This document shows, piece by piece, positions 27,033-36,017 of a stretch of 42,444 nucleotides of DNA (positions within the stretch are counted from its first letter, which is position 1; every line of letters starts with the position of its first letter). The position numbers and the translations under genes were made by a program. The notes beneath the pieces were generated by a model. The model had not been told where the DNA came from. It saw only the letters and a list, made by a program, of their open reading frames with translations, and searched no databases. Origin of the DNA: Bacillota bacterium. Lineage in GTDB: Bacteria > Bacillota > Clostridia > Acetivibrionales > DTU013. The stretch lies in NCBI GenBank assembly GCA_023399355.1, contig JAEWQC010000074.1, forward strand, positions 1 to 42,444, written 5' to 3'.

Positions 27033-28265
27033 ATGATGGAAAGAAAATTCTCAGTCCGGCAACTGGCTGTGACAGTTGTGTCAGTAGTTATACTGACAGC
27101 TGCAGTAACTGCATCTGTCATATATATGGTGAATTCATACAATACAAGGTATTTTATCGGATTTGATTCAAAATCGGTCAGTCTTGAGAACATTAATAAA
27201 TTCAACCAGGTGCGTAAGATCCTAAAGGACGACTATTACAAGAATGTTGATGAGAATATACTCGTCGAGGGCGCTGTCAGCGGTCTTGCAGATTCCTTGA
27301 AGGATCCTTATACGGTGTATTTCAACAAGGATCAAATGAAGGCTTTTATGGAAAAATCGGAAGGAAGTTATGTTGGCATAGGGGTAACGGTAAATACGGA
27401 TGCGAACGGCATTCTTAATATCATTGAACCGTTCGATAATTCGCCGGCAAAACTTGCAGGAATGAAGCAGGGCGATAAGATTGTCAAGGTGGGTGATACC
27501 GATGTTACGTCTATTCGCGACGAAAACATGATCATCAGCATGATTAAGGGGGTAGAGAATACCAAAGTCAAAATAACCGTTTACAGGCCTTCTGAGGATA
27601 AATACATCCAGTTTGACATCCTGAGGAAAAGGATCAAGACTTCGAACATTAAAAGTGAAGTCTTGGAAGGGAATATCGGATATATCAAGCTGGTGATGTT
27701 TGATAGTGAAATCGCGGGATACTTTAAAAAAGATCTTGATAATATGCTTTCCAAGGGGATTAAAAGTCTCATAATCGACTTGCGCGACAATCCGGGCGGA
27801 TCCTATGAGCAGGTGGTCGAAATAGCAGACAGGTTGCTTCCTGAGGGGACAATCGTCTATACGGAGGACAGAGCCGGGAAGCAGCAGACTAAATTATCCA
27901 ACAAAGCAGCATTGAATCTTCCGATCGTCATACTCACAAACGGCAACAGTGCAAGTGCCTCGGAAATACTTGCCGGTGCCATCAAAGATAACGGCAGGGG
28001 CACACTTGTCGGAACGAAAACTTTTGGCAAAGGACTGGTACAGGAATTGAAACTGCTTGACGACGGTTCAGGAATCAAAGTTACCATTTCCAGGTATTTC
28101 ACCCCGTCCGGCGTATGTATTCAAGGGATAGGAATAAAGCCGGACATTGAGATAGACGTACCGGCCGAATTTAAGAATATGCCTGTTTCACAGATACCAA
28201 GGAACAAGGATATTCAGTTGAAATCAGCTATTGAAGCGATTAAGGGTAAAATGGCTCAAAAATAG
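27033..28265 (+). CDS. C-terminal processing protease, S41 family (CtpA-like)
   Basis: A 410-residue protein with one N-terminal membrane anchor (about 8-30), a PDZ domain (about 100-185, GSYVGIGVTV and GMKQGDKIVKVGDTDV) and an S41 catalytic domain. Catalytic Ser is in NGNSASASEILAGAIKDN and the Lys in GTKTFGKG. These proteases cleave exported proteins outside the membrane. Two adjacent ATG codons (27033, 27036) follow AGGAGAG. It lies downstream of ftsEX and the hydrolase, a common clostridial order, but is separated from them by a terminator. Confidence 0.93.
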   Translation: MMERKFSVRQLAVTVVSVVILTAAVTASVIYMVNSYNTRYFIGFDSKSVSLENINKFNQVRKILKDDYYKNVDENILVEGAVSGLADSLKDPYTVYFNKDQMKAFMEKSEGSYVGIGVTVNTDANGILNIIEPFDNSPAKLAGMKQGDKIVKVGDTDVTSIRDENMIISMIKGVENTKVKITVYRPSEDKYIQFDILRKRIKTSNIKSEVLEGNIGYIKLVMFDSEIAGYFKKDLDNMLSKGIKSLIIDLRDNPGGSYEQVVEIADRLLPEGTIVYTEDRAGKQQTKLSNKAALNLPIVILTNGNSASASEILAGAIKDNGRGTLVGTKTFGKGLVQELKLLDDGSGIKVTISRYFTPSGVCIQGIGIKPDIEIDVPAEFKNMPVSQIPRNKDIQLKSAIEAIKGKMAQK

Positions 28266-28320
28266 ATATTAACGAATAAAAGTCGGATTTCTCCACAAAA
28301 TACCTTTGGAGGTGTATAGG

Positions 28321-28494
28321 GTGGAGAAAAAACAGGATATGTTAAAATTTGAAGTCGCCAATGAATTGGGGCTTGCTGAAAAAGTACTTAAATTCGGATG
28401 GAAGAGCCTGTCTGCTAAGGAGACGGGTAAGATTGGAGGTTTGGTTTCCAAAAGGAAGAAATCCATGCAGGAAATCGAAACCGGACAGACATAA
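28321..28494 (+). CDS. alpha/beta-type small acid-soluble spore protein (divergent)
   Basis: 57 residues from GTG 28321, eight bases after GGAGG. FEVANELGL matches the cleavage region recognised by the spore protease GPR. GWKSLSAKETGKIGGLVSKR follows the conserved second half of the family. These proteins coat DNA in the forespore. The sequence is closer to short SspF-like variants than to the major alpha/beta proteins. It supports a spore-forming host. A terminator follows directly. Confidence 0.75.
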   Translation: MEKKQDMLKFEVANELGLAEKVLKFGWKSLSAKETGKIGGLVSKRKKSMQEIETGQT

Positions 28495-28499
28495 TATCA

Positions 28500-28533
28500 A
28501 AGGAGTTGCAGATGAAGCAGCTCCTTATTTTTA
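28500..28533 (+). terminator. rho-independent terminator after the spore protein gene
   Basis: AAGGAGTTGC and GCAGCTCCTT arms (ten pairs with one G-U), loop AGATGAA, followed by ATTTTTAT. Confidence 0.85.
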
Positions 28534-28607
28534 TCACGGGTCATTTATGAAGTAAAAAATCCGACTCGGATTGTGGGGGCTATATGCCCCAGCAATTTTA
28601 TTTACGC

Positions 28608-28635
28608 TTGTATCACTCCCGTATTATGGTACAAT
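28608..28635 (+). promoter_or_regulatory. possible promoter of the methyltransferase gene
   Basis: TTGTAT at 28608-28613 and TACAAT at 28630-28635, spacing 16, ending 40 bases before the presumed start. Confidence 0.5.
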
Positions 28636-28674
28636 GGCAGGGGAAGAAGCTTATGCAGTTAGGAGGTGTTTATC

Positions 28675-29415
28675 CTGTACGGCGATTTTGCCTTTTACTA
28701 TGACAGGCTCATGCGGGATGTTGATTATATGCAATGGGCCGATTATATCGTAGAGATAATTAAAAGAAATGGGCTTGAAGCTGAACTGATAGCCGATCTC
28801 GGCTGTGGAACAGGCAGCTTTTGTTTGAATATGGCGGCAAAGGGTTATGAGATGATAGGGATCGATCAATCTGCCGAAATGCTTAGCTGCGCAAGGCAGA
28901 AGGCAATAGAGGCAGAAGCCGATATACTTTTCCTGAACCAGGATATGGCCTCCTTCGAACTTTATGGCACAGTAGATGTAATAACCAGCCTTATGGACAG
29001 CGTGAATTATGTAACTTACAAAAGCGATCTGAAACGACTTTTCAAACTCGTGAAGAACTATCTCAATCCGGGGGGATTATTTATATTTGACATAAATTCT
29101 TCTTATAAATTTGAGAATATACTGTCGTCCAATGTTTTTTATGAAACGGATGAGGATGTATCGTATATATGGCAGAATAATTATGATAGATCAAAAAAGA
29201 TATGCAGATTCGATTTGTCATTCTTTGTAAAGGAAGAGGAACTCTACAGGAGGTTCGATGAAGTACATTACGAAAGGTGTTATACCCGGAGTGAACTGGA
29301 GGATATGCTCGGTTCTGCCGGTCTTTCTGTAAAATCCATCTATGGAGGATTTGGATTTGGAAAACCGTTCGATAAATGTGAAAGACTGTTTTTTGTCTGT
29401 GTTAAAGAAGGATAA
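28675..29415 (+). CDS. class I SAM-dependent methyltransferase
   Basis: About 246 residues. Motif I is ADLGCGTGSFCLNMA (SAM binding), followed by IGIDQSAEMLSCA, DMASFEL and a LNPGGLFIFDIN segment, the usual Rossmann methyltransferase order. The N-terminus (YGDFAFYYDRLMRDVDYMQW) is common in clostridial relatives. No ATG is near the start: AGGAGG (28661-28666) lies eight bases before CTG 28675, whereas GTG 28666 overlaps it. CTG is chosen with caution. The substrate is unknown. Confidence 0.85.
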   Translation: MYGDFAFYYDRLMRDVDYMQWADYIVEIIKRNGLEAELIADLGCGTGSFCLNMAAKGYEMIGIDQSAEMLSCARQKAIEAEADILFLNQDMASFELYGTVDVITSLMDSVNYVTYKSDLKRLFKLVKNYLNPGGLFIFDINSSYKFENILSSNVFYETDEDVSYIWQNNYDRSKKICRFDLSFFVKEEELYRRFDEVHYERCYTRSELEDMLGSAGLSVKSIYGGFGFGKPFDKCERLFFVCVKEG

Positions 29416-29541
29416 AATTGCAAGCAGTCGTTTTGTATAGAAAATTGTGAATGTGGTAAATATATTATCATAAGATTATTATGGAAACTAGTATCCAAAG
29501 GAATTAAAGGAGAAGAGCGGAGAATTATGTAATCCATACCA

Positions 29542-29571
29542 TTGACAAGCTGTGAAGTGTTGTGTTAAACT
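29542..29571 (+). promoter_or_regulatory. promoter of the cold shock gene
   Basis: Consensus TTGACA at 29542-29547 and TAAACT at 29566-29571 with a TGTGT run before it (spacing 18). The leader to the start codon is about 60 bases. Confidence 0.55.
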
Positions 29572-29638
29572 TATAAAGGTTTGGCAAAAAAGCACAACGT
29601 GTGGCTAAATCCAAGTTAAATTCAGGAGGTTTTTAGTA

Positions 29639-29842
29639 ATGCAAAGAGGAAGAGTAAAGTGGTTTAACGCTGAAAAAGGTTTTGGTTTTATCGAAAGAGA
29701 CAATGGTAACGACGTGTTCGTTCATTTTTCAGCAATTACTATGGATGGGTTCAAGACCCTTGAAGAAGGCGCTGAAGTAGAGTTTGATGTAGTTGAGGGC
29801 GCAAAGGGACCTCAGGCAGCAAATGTATCTAGGGCTATGTAA
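29639..29842 (+). CDS. cold shock protein (CspA/CspB family)
   Basis: 67 residues with both nucleic-acid-binding motifs, KGFGFIER (RNP1) and VFVHFSAI (RNP2), and start MQRGRVKWFNAE. It is a single OB-fold RNA chaperone that melts RNA structure. A strong ribosome site (AGGAGG) and its own promoter and terminator make it a monocistronic, highly expressed gene. Confidence 0.96.
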   Translation: MQRGRVKWFNAEKGFGFIERDNGNDVFVHFSAITMDGFKTLEEGAEVEFDVVEGAKGPQAANVSRAM

Positions 29843-29887
29843 TTAAAGTTCTAAAAACTTTAACATAAAGCTAGTCAGCAAAAAACA

Positions 29888-29920
29888 AACCCCGATATCA
29901 ACTATCGGGGTTTATTCTTT
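29888..29920 (+). terminator. rho-independent terminator after the cold shock gene
   Basis: Perfect 11-bp arms AAACCCCGATA and TATCGGGGTTT, loop TCAAC, followed by ATTCTTTT. No gene is seen in the remaining sequence up to 30197. Confidence 0.93.
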
Positions 29921-30197
29921 TGTGGATCTAAGCAAATTTCTTTGTTGGACGAATTCGTAAAAGGAATTGCGTCACAAGGAATCCGGAAGTAAATACCAAA
30001 ATTGACAGGGCTTGAAGACCCAGGGACTTAATAGCGTTTGCGGGATGAATTGCAATAGTGGTCTGTAACAGCTAAAACTTGTGCATGCAGACCACAATAA
30101 TCAATGTAGGGTCTTTGAAACACTTTGAATGTATATAAAAGAATGAAGTGTTTCTGAACAATAGAAGGAAGTTAAAGGCAAATGAAAAGGAGCATCT

Positions 30198-31067
30198 ATG
30201 CAGGATCAAATCGTTAGGGCGACAGCTGCCTCAGGTGGAGTGCGGGCTTTTGCAGCCGTTACCACCGGAATTGTTCAGGAGGCGCATAAAATCCATGGAA
30301 CGTCCGGAGTTGCATCCGCTGCGCTTGGCAGGACGCTTACTGCGGCAGCCATGATGGCACGAATGTTTAAAAGCGAAAAGGATGTTCTGACCATACAGAT
30401 AAAAGGGAATGGCCCGCTTGGCGGTATTATAGCCGTTTCGGATTATCAGGCCAATGTCAGAGGCTATGTTTACAACCCGGAGGTATATCTCCCGCTCAAT
30501 GAGACGGGAAAATTCGATGTGGCTTCAGCAGTTGGCAAAGAAGGGTATCTTAATGTGATAAAGGATCTTGGGCTGAAGGAACCTTATGTTGGATATGTGG
30601 ATCTCGTTTCCGGAGAGATCGGAGAAGATCTGGCCTATTATTATGCCTATTCGGAACAGATCCCGACAGTAGTCTCGTTAGGGGTGCTGGTTGCGCCGGA
30701 TGAGAGTATTATAGCTGCGGGCGGTTATATTATTCAGTTAATGCCCGGGGCGGAGGAAAGCCTGGTGGAATTCATTGAGGAGAAGGTTCTTTTAACGGAT
30801 TCCATTACTTATATGCTTTCAGAAGGCCTTGATGCGTCAGCAGTTCTGGAAAGGCTGCTTGGGGAGAAGGAACTTGAAATTACTGAAACCCTGCAATGCA
30901 AATATTTGTGCAATTGCAGCAGAGACCGTATGGAGCGCAATCTGATCAGTCTTGGTGCAAAGGAACTGCTGGAGATGGCCGAAGAAGAACATGGTGCGGA
31001 GCTTCAGTGTCATTTCTGCAGCAAGAAATACTATTTTAATGAGGAAGAGCTAAAAGCACTGGCGTAA
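30198..31067 (+). CDS. hslO: redox-regulated chaperone Hsp33
   Basis: 289 residues, the normal length. The N-terminal domain includes TAASGGVRAFAAVTTGIVQE and GNGPLGGIIAVSDYQANVRG. The C-terminal zinc switch is CNC (in YLCNCSRDR) and CHFC (in LQCHFCSKKY), the CxC and CxxC pairs that release zinc and activate the chaperone on oxidation. ATG 30198 follows AAAAGGAG. Start and length agree with the family. Confidence 0.95.
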   Translation: MQDQIVRATAASGGVRAFAAVTTGIVQEAHKIHGTSGVASAALGRTLTAAAMMARMFKSEKDVLTIQIKGNGPLGGIIAVSDYQANVRGYVYNPEVYLPLNETGKFDVASAVGKEGYLNVIKDLGLKEPYVGYVDLVSGEIGEDLAYYYAYSEQIPTVVSLGVLVAPDESIIAAGGYIIQLMPGAEESLVEFIEEKVLLTDSITYMLSEGLDASAVLERLLGEKELEITETLQCKYLCNCSRDRMERNLISLGAKELLEMAEEEHGAELQCHFCSKKYYFNEEELKALA

Positions 31068-31176
31068 GCTACCTTTGGACATTATGCAGAAAGTTGATCC
31101 AGTCAAGTATGAAAGAGTATAACACAGCTATCCATAGAACACAGAGGATAATCTTCGCATAAAACGTATTTTGTTA

Positions 31177-31205
31177 TTGACTTTGAAATGGCTTTTTTGT
31201 ATACT
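31177..31205 (+). promoter_or_regulatory. strong promoter of the tRNA cluster
   Basis: TTGACT at 31177-31182, 17-base spacer, TATACT at 31200-31205; tRNA-Val begins 30 bases later. Confidence 0.8.
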
Positions 31206-31235
31206 ATTTATTGTCGCTCGACAAGAGCGATGCTT

Positions 31236-31311
31236 GGGAGCTTAGCTCAGCTGGGAGAGCACCTGCCTTACAAGCAGGGGGTCATAGGTTCGAGCCCTAT
31301 AGTTCCCACCA
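31236..31311 (+). tRNA. tRNA-Val (anticodon TAC)
   Basis: Cloverleaf with anticodon loop CTTACAA, T-loop GGTTCGAGCCC and encoded CCA. First of four closely spaced tRNA genes. Confidence 0.95.
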
Positions 31312-31425
31312 ATAATTATCCGTATAGTGAAAGCCACGCTTTTCACAAGACGTATAATTTACTGTAAGGGGTCTTGCGAAAGTAAGGCATCCTGTTTTGC
31401 AGGGAGATTAATCTCTGCATTATTT

Positions 31426-31502
31426 GGCCCGGTAGTTCAGTTGGTTAGAATGCTAGCCTGTCACGCTAGAGGTCGAGGGTTCGAGCCCCTTCCGGGTCGC
31501 CA
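31426..31502 (+). tRNA. tRNA-Asp (anticodon GTC)
   Basis: Acceptor arms GGCCCGG and CCGGGTC, anticodon loop CTGTCAC, discriminator G and encoded CCA. Confidence 0.95.
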
Positions 31503-31547
31503 CTTTGGGTATGGAAGCTGGATTAATTCAGCTTCTGTACTCTACAA

Positions 31548-31623
<76 letters not shown>

Positions 31624-31715
31624 ATAATTATCCGACTTAGTCGGGTTGATTATTTTTTTAGAGCATCACGATGTGATGCGGATTGTGCCGATTGGGGTTA
31701 CCCAATGGCACGTAT

Positions 31716-31790
31716 GCGGGATTAACTCAGTGGTAGAGTGTCACCTTGCCAAGGTGAAAGTCGCGAGTCCGAATCTCGTATCCCGCTCCA
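31716..31790 (+). tRNA. tRNA-Gly (anticodon GCC)
   Basis: Acceptor arms GCGGGAT and ATCCCGC, anticodon loop TTGCCAA, encoded CCA. Last of the four-gene tRNA group. Confidence 0.95.
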
Positions 31791-31820
31791 AAATAAAGCG
31801 CACAAGCGCTTTATTTTTTT
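31791..31820 (+). terminator. terminator of the tRNA cluster
   Basis: Perfect arms AAATAAAGCGC and GCGCTTTATTT with loop ACAA, continuing in T residues. Confidence 0.9.
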
Positions 31821-31941
31821 GCGCTTTTATGAAGCTGACCGGTGAGTGATACGGAATGTTTTTTAGTATTGTTGCAAATAGGACATACATCTGTCACTGC
31901 CTTCCTGTACGATATTAGTAAAATAGTATGGAGGGGTTTAT

Positions 31942-32286
31942 ATGGATAAAATAATTGCATTCTGTGGATTAGATTGCAGTGTCTGCCCGGCATATGTTGC
32001 CACTGTCAATAATGACGATGCTGCAAGGGCAAAGCTGGCGGAACAATGGGGCAAGGAGTTTAATATGCAAATGAAACCGGAAGACGTGAACTGTGACGGA
32101 TGTCTCTCCAGGAATGGACGTCATATCGGGTATTGTGCAATGTGTGAGATCCGCAAATGCGGAATAGGAAAATCTGTAGTCAACTGTGCATATTGCGCAG
32201 ATTATTCGTGTGAGAAGGTTAGCGCATTTCATGTACATGCAGCACCTGCCAGGGAAACACTCGATTTGATTAAAAAAAGCTTGTAG
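31942..32286 (+). CDS. DUF3795 domain protein, cysteine-rich
   Basis: 114 residues with many Cys in metal-site-like groups: FCGLDCSVCPAY at the start, CDGCLSR, CAMCEIRKC and NCAYCADYSC. This arrangement is the DUF3795 pattern, a family of small, presumably zinc- or Fe-S-binding bacterial proteins of unknown function. ATG 31942 follows GGAGGGG. It stands alone between the tRNA cluster and tRNA-Cys. Confidence 0.85.
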   Translation: MDKIIAFCGLDCSVCPAYVATVNNDDAARAKLAEQWGKEFNMQMKPEDVNCDGCLSRNGRHIGYCAMCEIRKCGIGKSVVNCAYCADYSCEKVSAFHVHAAPARETLDLIKKSL

Positions 32287-32417
32287 AGTCAAACAGGGAT
32301 TTTTAGTTTAATAGTTGGAAAGCATATATGCCGTTATCACAAACAGATGATTACGGCATATGCTGTTTTATCGCTATATATACAGACAGAGTAAGTACAT
32401 TTTCAATTTTATGTGTG

Positions 32418-32447
32418 TTGACAGCATCGGGGCATTCATGTTATCAT
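32418..32447 (+). promoter_or_regulatory. promoter of tRNA-Cys
   Basis: Consensus TTGACA at 32418-32423 and TATCAT at 32442-32447 (spacing 18), 20 bases before the tRNA. Confidence 0.65.
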
Positions 32448-32467
32448 ATACTAGCTGTAAGAGATAC

Positions 32468-32542
32468 GGCGCCATAGCCAAGTGGTAAGGCACGGGTCTG
32501 CAAAACCCTTATCCCCCAGTCCGAATCTGGGTGGCGCCTCCA
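32468..32542 (+). tRNA. tRNA-Cys (anticodon GCA)
   Basis: Acceptor arms GGCGCCA and TGGCGCC, anticodon loop TCTGCAAA, encoded CCA. A broken tyrosine integrase starts 115 bases downstream, so this tRNA is a possible integration site. Confidence 0.95.
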
Positions 32543-32543
32543 G

Positions 32544-32576
32544 AGCCTGTAGAATGAAAGTTCTACGGGCTTTTTA
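32544..32576 (+). terminator. terminator of tRNA-Cys
   Basis: AGCCTGTAGAA and TTCTACGGGCT arms (one G-U), loop TGAAAG, followed by a T-run. Confidence 0.88.
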
Positions 32577-32657
32577 CTTTTCTTCCGAATCAATCTGGGG
32601 AAAAGGTCTCCACTCTTTAACTTTCAAGTTAAATTTGAAGATTGAGGGCAAAGGTCT

Positions 32658-33616
32658 ATGGTAAGGAAACGCATTAAATTCATTTCAGAGGAATCAAATC
32701 ACTACAGTACGCTTCAAGAGGCAATGGATGATTTCATAAAGTTCAAGACAGCTCAGGGAATGGCAGAACTGACCATGAACGACTATTCCAGGATATTTAA
32801 GGAATTCAGAAGGGTGTCTATTAATTCTACAAGTATGGATACCTTGAAACAGGAATTACTTACGTTTTTGACACCTCTTTCAAGTGGCTCACCTGCAAAG
32901 TTCAACAGACCGTACAGCAATATGAATACTCTTTCAACTGGCTTGTCCAGCAGAATGTAATGGAATATAATCCGCTTCTTGCGATTGGCTTAAAGAAAAA
33001 ACGGGATGACGGAAGAATACGTTGTATTGAAGAGGATAATATCAAGGCTTTGCTAAATGAAATAGACTTGAAAACCTATGCGGGACTTTGGGATTATACA
33101 TTAATTCTGTTGATGCTGGATTGCGGCATACGGCCTTGTGAGACATTTAGAATTGAAATGGATGATATAGATCTCAAAAGTGGTCAGTTAACCATCAGAA
33201 AGGAAAATGCAAAGACAAGAACAGAAAGAGTGCTGCCGCTGTCCGAGACCATTCTTGACTTGATTCAGAGGATACTAAAGGTGAAGCCTCCAGAATGGAA
33301 TAATAACCTTGTTTTCTGTAGTTGTGAAGGCTTACCAATGCATGTGAGTATGTTTGACAAGCGGCTATCGTATTACAGTTGAAATGCAGGTGTTAAGGTG
33401 ACCCCATATGATTTAAGACATACTTTTGCCATTTTATATTTACGGAATAATGGGAATGCCTTTACACTGCAAAAGACAATGGGACACGCTGATCTATCAA
33501 TGACAAAGCGATATTTGGGACTGTCGATGAATGATCTCAAGGAGCAGCATCAGAAGGCAAGCCCGCTACAGAATATTGTGAAACGGAATACCAGAGTGCA
33601 GAAACTGTTCAAGTGA
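32658..33616 (+). pseudogene. tyrosine recombinase/integrase, broken by a frameshift and a stop
   Basis: Three pieces together make one integrase of about 320 residues. The N-terminal DNA-binding part (32658 to about 32930: EAMDDFIKFKTAQGMAELTM) shifts frame near 32930. The next part carries the first catalytic Arg (LDCGIRPCETF). A TGA at 33380-33382 interrupts the same frame, which resumes with YDLRHTFAILYL (HxxR) and GHADLSMTKRYLG. Apart from the two lesions the catalytic residues survive, so decay looks recent. It lies just downstream of tRNA-Cys, as expected for an integrative element. No second attachment site was found in the window. Confidence 0.88.
33066..33114 (+). repeat. 49-bp direct repeat, copy 1 (inside the integrase)
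   Basis: Starts ACTTGAAAACCTATGCGG and ends ATTCTGTTGAT. It is identical to 36018-36066, which ends exactly at the left end of the IS21-like element. Confidence 0.9.
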
Positions 33617-33781
33617 GTTTGGAAGTGAAATTACACTTTGATTCAACTCGGATTCCCTTCATCAATTATGTCGGTCTAACTATAAAGAAGTCGATTGCTA
33701 TAGGGGATAGCGTACTTCCTTTATGTTATTATGATATAATTATCTTGAATTTCTAACATATTTAACAAGAGGAGCTAGTTA

Positions 33782-35002
33782 ATGGACAGATATTTTCATT
33801 TTTCTGAAGAGCATAAGGGATATTTAGAAGAGCAGTTGAATTCGTTTGAGTCTCATTTATCATCATTCGCTACATCTAGCAAATCGGCGGTTCGTAAGTA
33901 TACACGTAAAAAATCCTCTGACTTTCTGCGGTCTGATTTTTCAATTGATGTTGATAAAATATTACATAACCCTTTATATAATCGGTATACCGATAAAACA
34001 CAAGTGTTCTCATTTTTCAAAAATGATGATATTAGCCGACGTGCAATACATGTTCAACTAGTATCTCGAATTGCTTATGTTATTGGTAGAGCTTTAAAAC
34101 TCAATACAGATTTAGTCGAGGCAATTGCTTTAGGACATGATATTGGACATACTCCATTTGGTCATAAAGGTGAAGAATTTTTAAGTGAATTGTATTTTGA
34201 ACATTGTGGCAGGTACTTCCGCCATAATATTCATAGCGTACGCGTACTCATGACAATAACAAACAGTAACCTGACATTACAAACGTATGACGGTATATTG
34301 TGCCATTGCGGAGAAAAAGTGTATGGGGAATATTATCCTCACAAATTATCAACTTTTCCTGAATTCGAAGCTAACTTTGAAAGATGCTATACGGAACCTC
34401 ATACTATCGATACATTACACCCTTGTACATTAGAAGGTTGTGTAGTACGCGTTAGTGATGTGATTGCTTATGTTGGAAAGGATCGCCAAGATGCTTATAA
34501 AGCTGGGCTTACAAAATCTGATATGTTTTCTGATGATAATATTATAGGGAGAAATAACGCAGACATTATTAATAATGTTATAAGTAACATTGTTAAAAAC
34601 AGTATCGGAAAAGAATATTTAAAAATGGATTTAGATGTGTTTAAGGGGCTAGAGAAAGCACGAGCTGAGAATTTTGACATTATCTACGGTAATGAAAAAG
34701 TTACGAGAACGTATTATGATTGTATTAAGCCAATGATGAAACTAATGTATGAGAGATTACTAGAAGATCTCAATGCGTATAATTTTGCATCTCCAATTTA
34801 TCAACATCACCTGAATCATCCCATTTTAGGAAATTGTTACAGAGATAAACGAAGGCATATAATAACTAATGACAATGATATAGTTGTTGATTATATTGCA
34901 AGTATGACAGATGATTATTTTATTGACCTTTTTACTAATTTGTTTCCTGAAAACTCATTTTATATTAATGGAATTAAGTATCATGGATATTTTGAGGATT
35001 AG
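33782..35002 (+). CDS. dGTPase-like HD-domain phosphohydrolase
   Basis: A 406-residue protein of the deoxyguanosinetriphosphate triphosphohydrolase family. RRAIHVQLVSRIAYVIG and ALGHDIGHTPFGHKGEE give the N-terminal HD metal-site motif, and HNIHSVRVL gives a further His. A later Asp is in GCVVRVSDVIAYVGKD. Members hydrolyse dNTPs to nucleosides and triphosphate; some deplete dNTPs during phage infection. The gene is AT-rich and sits in the decayed integrative region, so it is probably cargo. A host nucleotide-housekeeping role cannot be excluded. ATG 33782 follows AAGAGGAG. Confidence 0.88.
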   Translation: MDRYFHFSEEHKGYLEEQLNSFESHLSSFATSSKSAVRKYTRKKSSDFLRSDFSIDVDKILHNPLYNRYTDKTQVFSFFKNDDISRRAIHVQLVSRIAYVIGRALKLNTDLVEAIALGHDIGHTPFGHKGEEFLSELYFEHCGRYFRHNIHSVRVLMTITNSNLTLQTYDGILCHCGEKVYGEYYPHKLSTFPEFEANFERCYTEPHTIDTLHPCTLEGCVVRVSDVIAYVGKDRQDAYKAGLTKSDMFSDDNIIGRNNADIINNVISNIVKNSIGKEYLKMDLDVFKGLEKARAENFDIIYGNEKVTRTYYDCIKPMMKLMYERLLEDLNAYNFASPIYQHHLNHPILGNCYRDKRRHIITNDNDIVVDYIASMTDDYFIDLFTNLFPENSFYINGIKYHGYFED

Positions 35003-35169
35003 CATATAAGTTAACCTGGCTTTTAACTAATATATCTTAATGATAATTTAACCTTAAGAATAATCCTTTGAGTGCTCTATTCCCTCCAATTGGGCATTAA
35101 AGCTCATAAGTAGATGATTTCAGGGCTTTTTCCGTTTTCGGTGTGCTACTTAGTTCGAAAGGGTTTATA

Positions 35170-35216
35170 AATAGCATTTTGTAAATTGATTTTTTTGCTA
35201 GTATACGACGTGGATA
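35170..35216 (+). repeat. degenerate direct repeat, copy 1
   Basis: About 47 bases containing TTGATTTTTTTGCTAGTATA; matches 35921-35968 with several substitutions and one indel. The rest of 35003-35370 holds no gene. Confidence 0.55.
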
Positions 35217-35370
35217 GGAGATAAATGATTAAATTTAGCGGTTAGGATTAATAAGATAAAATTAATATTTTATGGACAGATATGGAAGCATATGCTATTA
35301 TATTAATCGTGGTGTGGATAAATCTTATTAGGAGGTGTACTTGTAAAGCAGGCATAAAGTTTTGGCAGAG

Positions 35371-35470
35371 AGCTGATTATCAAAACGAATAGTGTGAAGC
35401 TAAAACAAGCTGATTATCGAAAACGAATAGTGCGAAGCTAAAACAAGCTGATTATCGAAAACGAATAGTG
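35371..35470 (+). repeat. tandem repeat, two and two-thirds units of 37-38 bp
   Basis: Units start AGCTGATTATCGAAAACGAA. Copies are at 35371-35407 (37 bases, one base shorter), 35408-35445 (38 bases) and 35446-35470 (partial). There are no spacers between units, so it is not a CRISPR array. It lies upstream of the 41-residue gene at 35609. Confidence 0.85.
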
Positions 35471-35608
35471 GCAATATAATATAGTTTTAAAGCCTAGTGT
35501 TGCTGTAACTTTATTGGGATGCCAAGCAAATATTTATGGACTTCTGCTTTACGATGTTTTACCCCTTAAAACACCACACTGCAAGTATTTGAAAGGGGTA
35601 AAAGTGTA

Positions 35609-35734
35609 ATGAGCAAAAAGCGTAATTTTTATACTCATGAATTTGTATATGGTGTAATGACAGGATTAGCTGCAAATTTGTGCTATGATTCAATTGTTTG
35701 GTTGATTACGCATGTACAAATAACAATAAGGTAA
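35609..35734 (+). CDS. 41-residue small protein, possibly membrane-associated
   Basis: ATG 35609 is preceded by GAAAGGGG, and a terminator begins nine bases after the stop, so this small frame looks like a real gene. The basic N-terminus (MSKKRNFYTHE) is followed by a moderately hydrophobic stretch (FVYGVMTGLAANLCYDSIVW). No family is recognised. It lies between the two copies of a degenerate direct repeat. Confidence 0.5.
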   Translation: MSKKRNFYTHEFVYGVMTGLAANLCYDSIVWLITHVQITIR

Positions 35735-35742
35735 TATTTTGG

Positions 35743-35771
35743 GGGGAGAATGAGTGACTCCCCTCTTTTTG
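35743..35771 (+). terminator. terminator after the 41-residue gene
   Basis: GGGGAG and CTCCCC arms with a nine-base loop, followed by TCTTTTTGTTTT. Confidence 0.75.
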
Positions 35772-35920
35772 TTTTATGAGAGTATTCTTCTTTAGCAATT
35801 TCTTTCTCATCTGCCAACTTGGTGTGAAAACATTTATTTGGAATGGCAGTTTTTAATTGCACTTTCATTTTCTGGGCGCTCGACTTTATCTAGTTGAGTA
35901 CAAAGAAGATAAGGCTGTAA

Positions 35921-35968
35921 AATAGAATTTTAGCAACTTGATTTTACTGCTAGTATACAACACAGATA
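35921..35968 (+). repeat. degenerate direct repeat, copy 2
   Basis: Contains TTGATTTTACTGCTAGTATA; partner of 35170-35216. The two copies bracket the tandem repeat and the small gene. Confidence 0.55.
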
Positions 35969-36017
35969 CCAAAAGAAGAGTCAAGTAGTCATACTTTTTA
36001 AATACTCTCTGGCTCGC

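Noticed and set aside
32468..32542. tRNA-Cys as a proven attachment site
   Set aside because: No second copy of its 3' end was found downstream within the window, so element limits cannot be drawn.
35371..35470. CRISPR array
   Set aside because: The units abut without spacers and there are fewer than three full copies; no cas genes are present.
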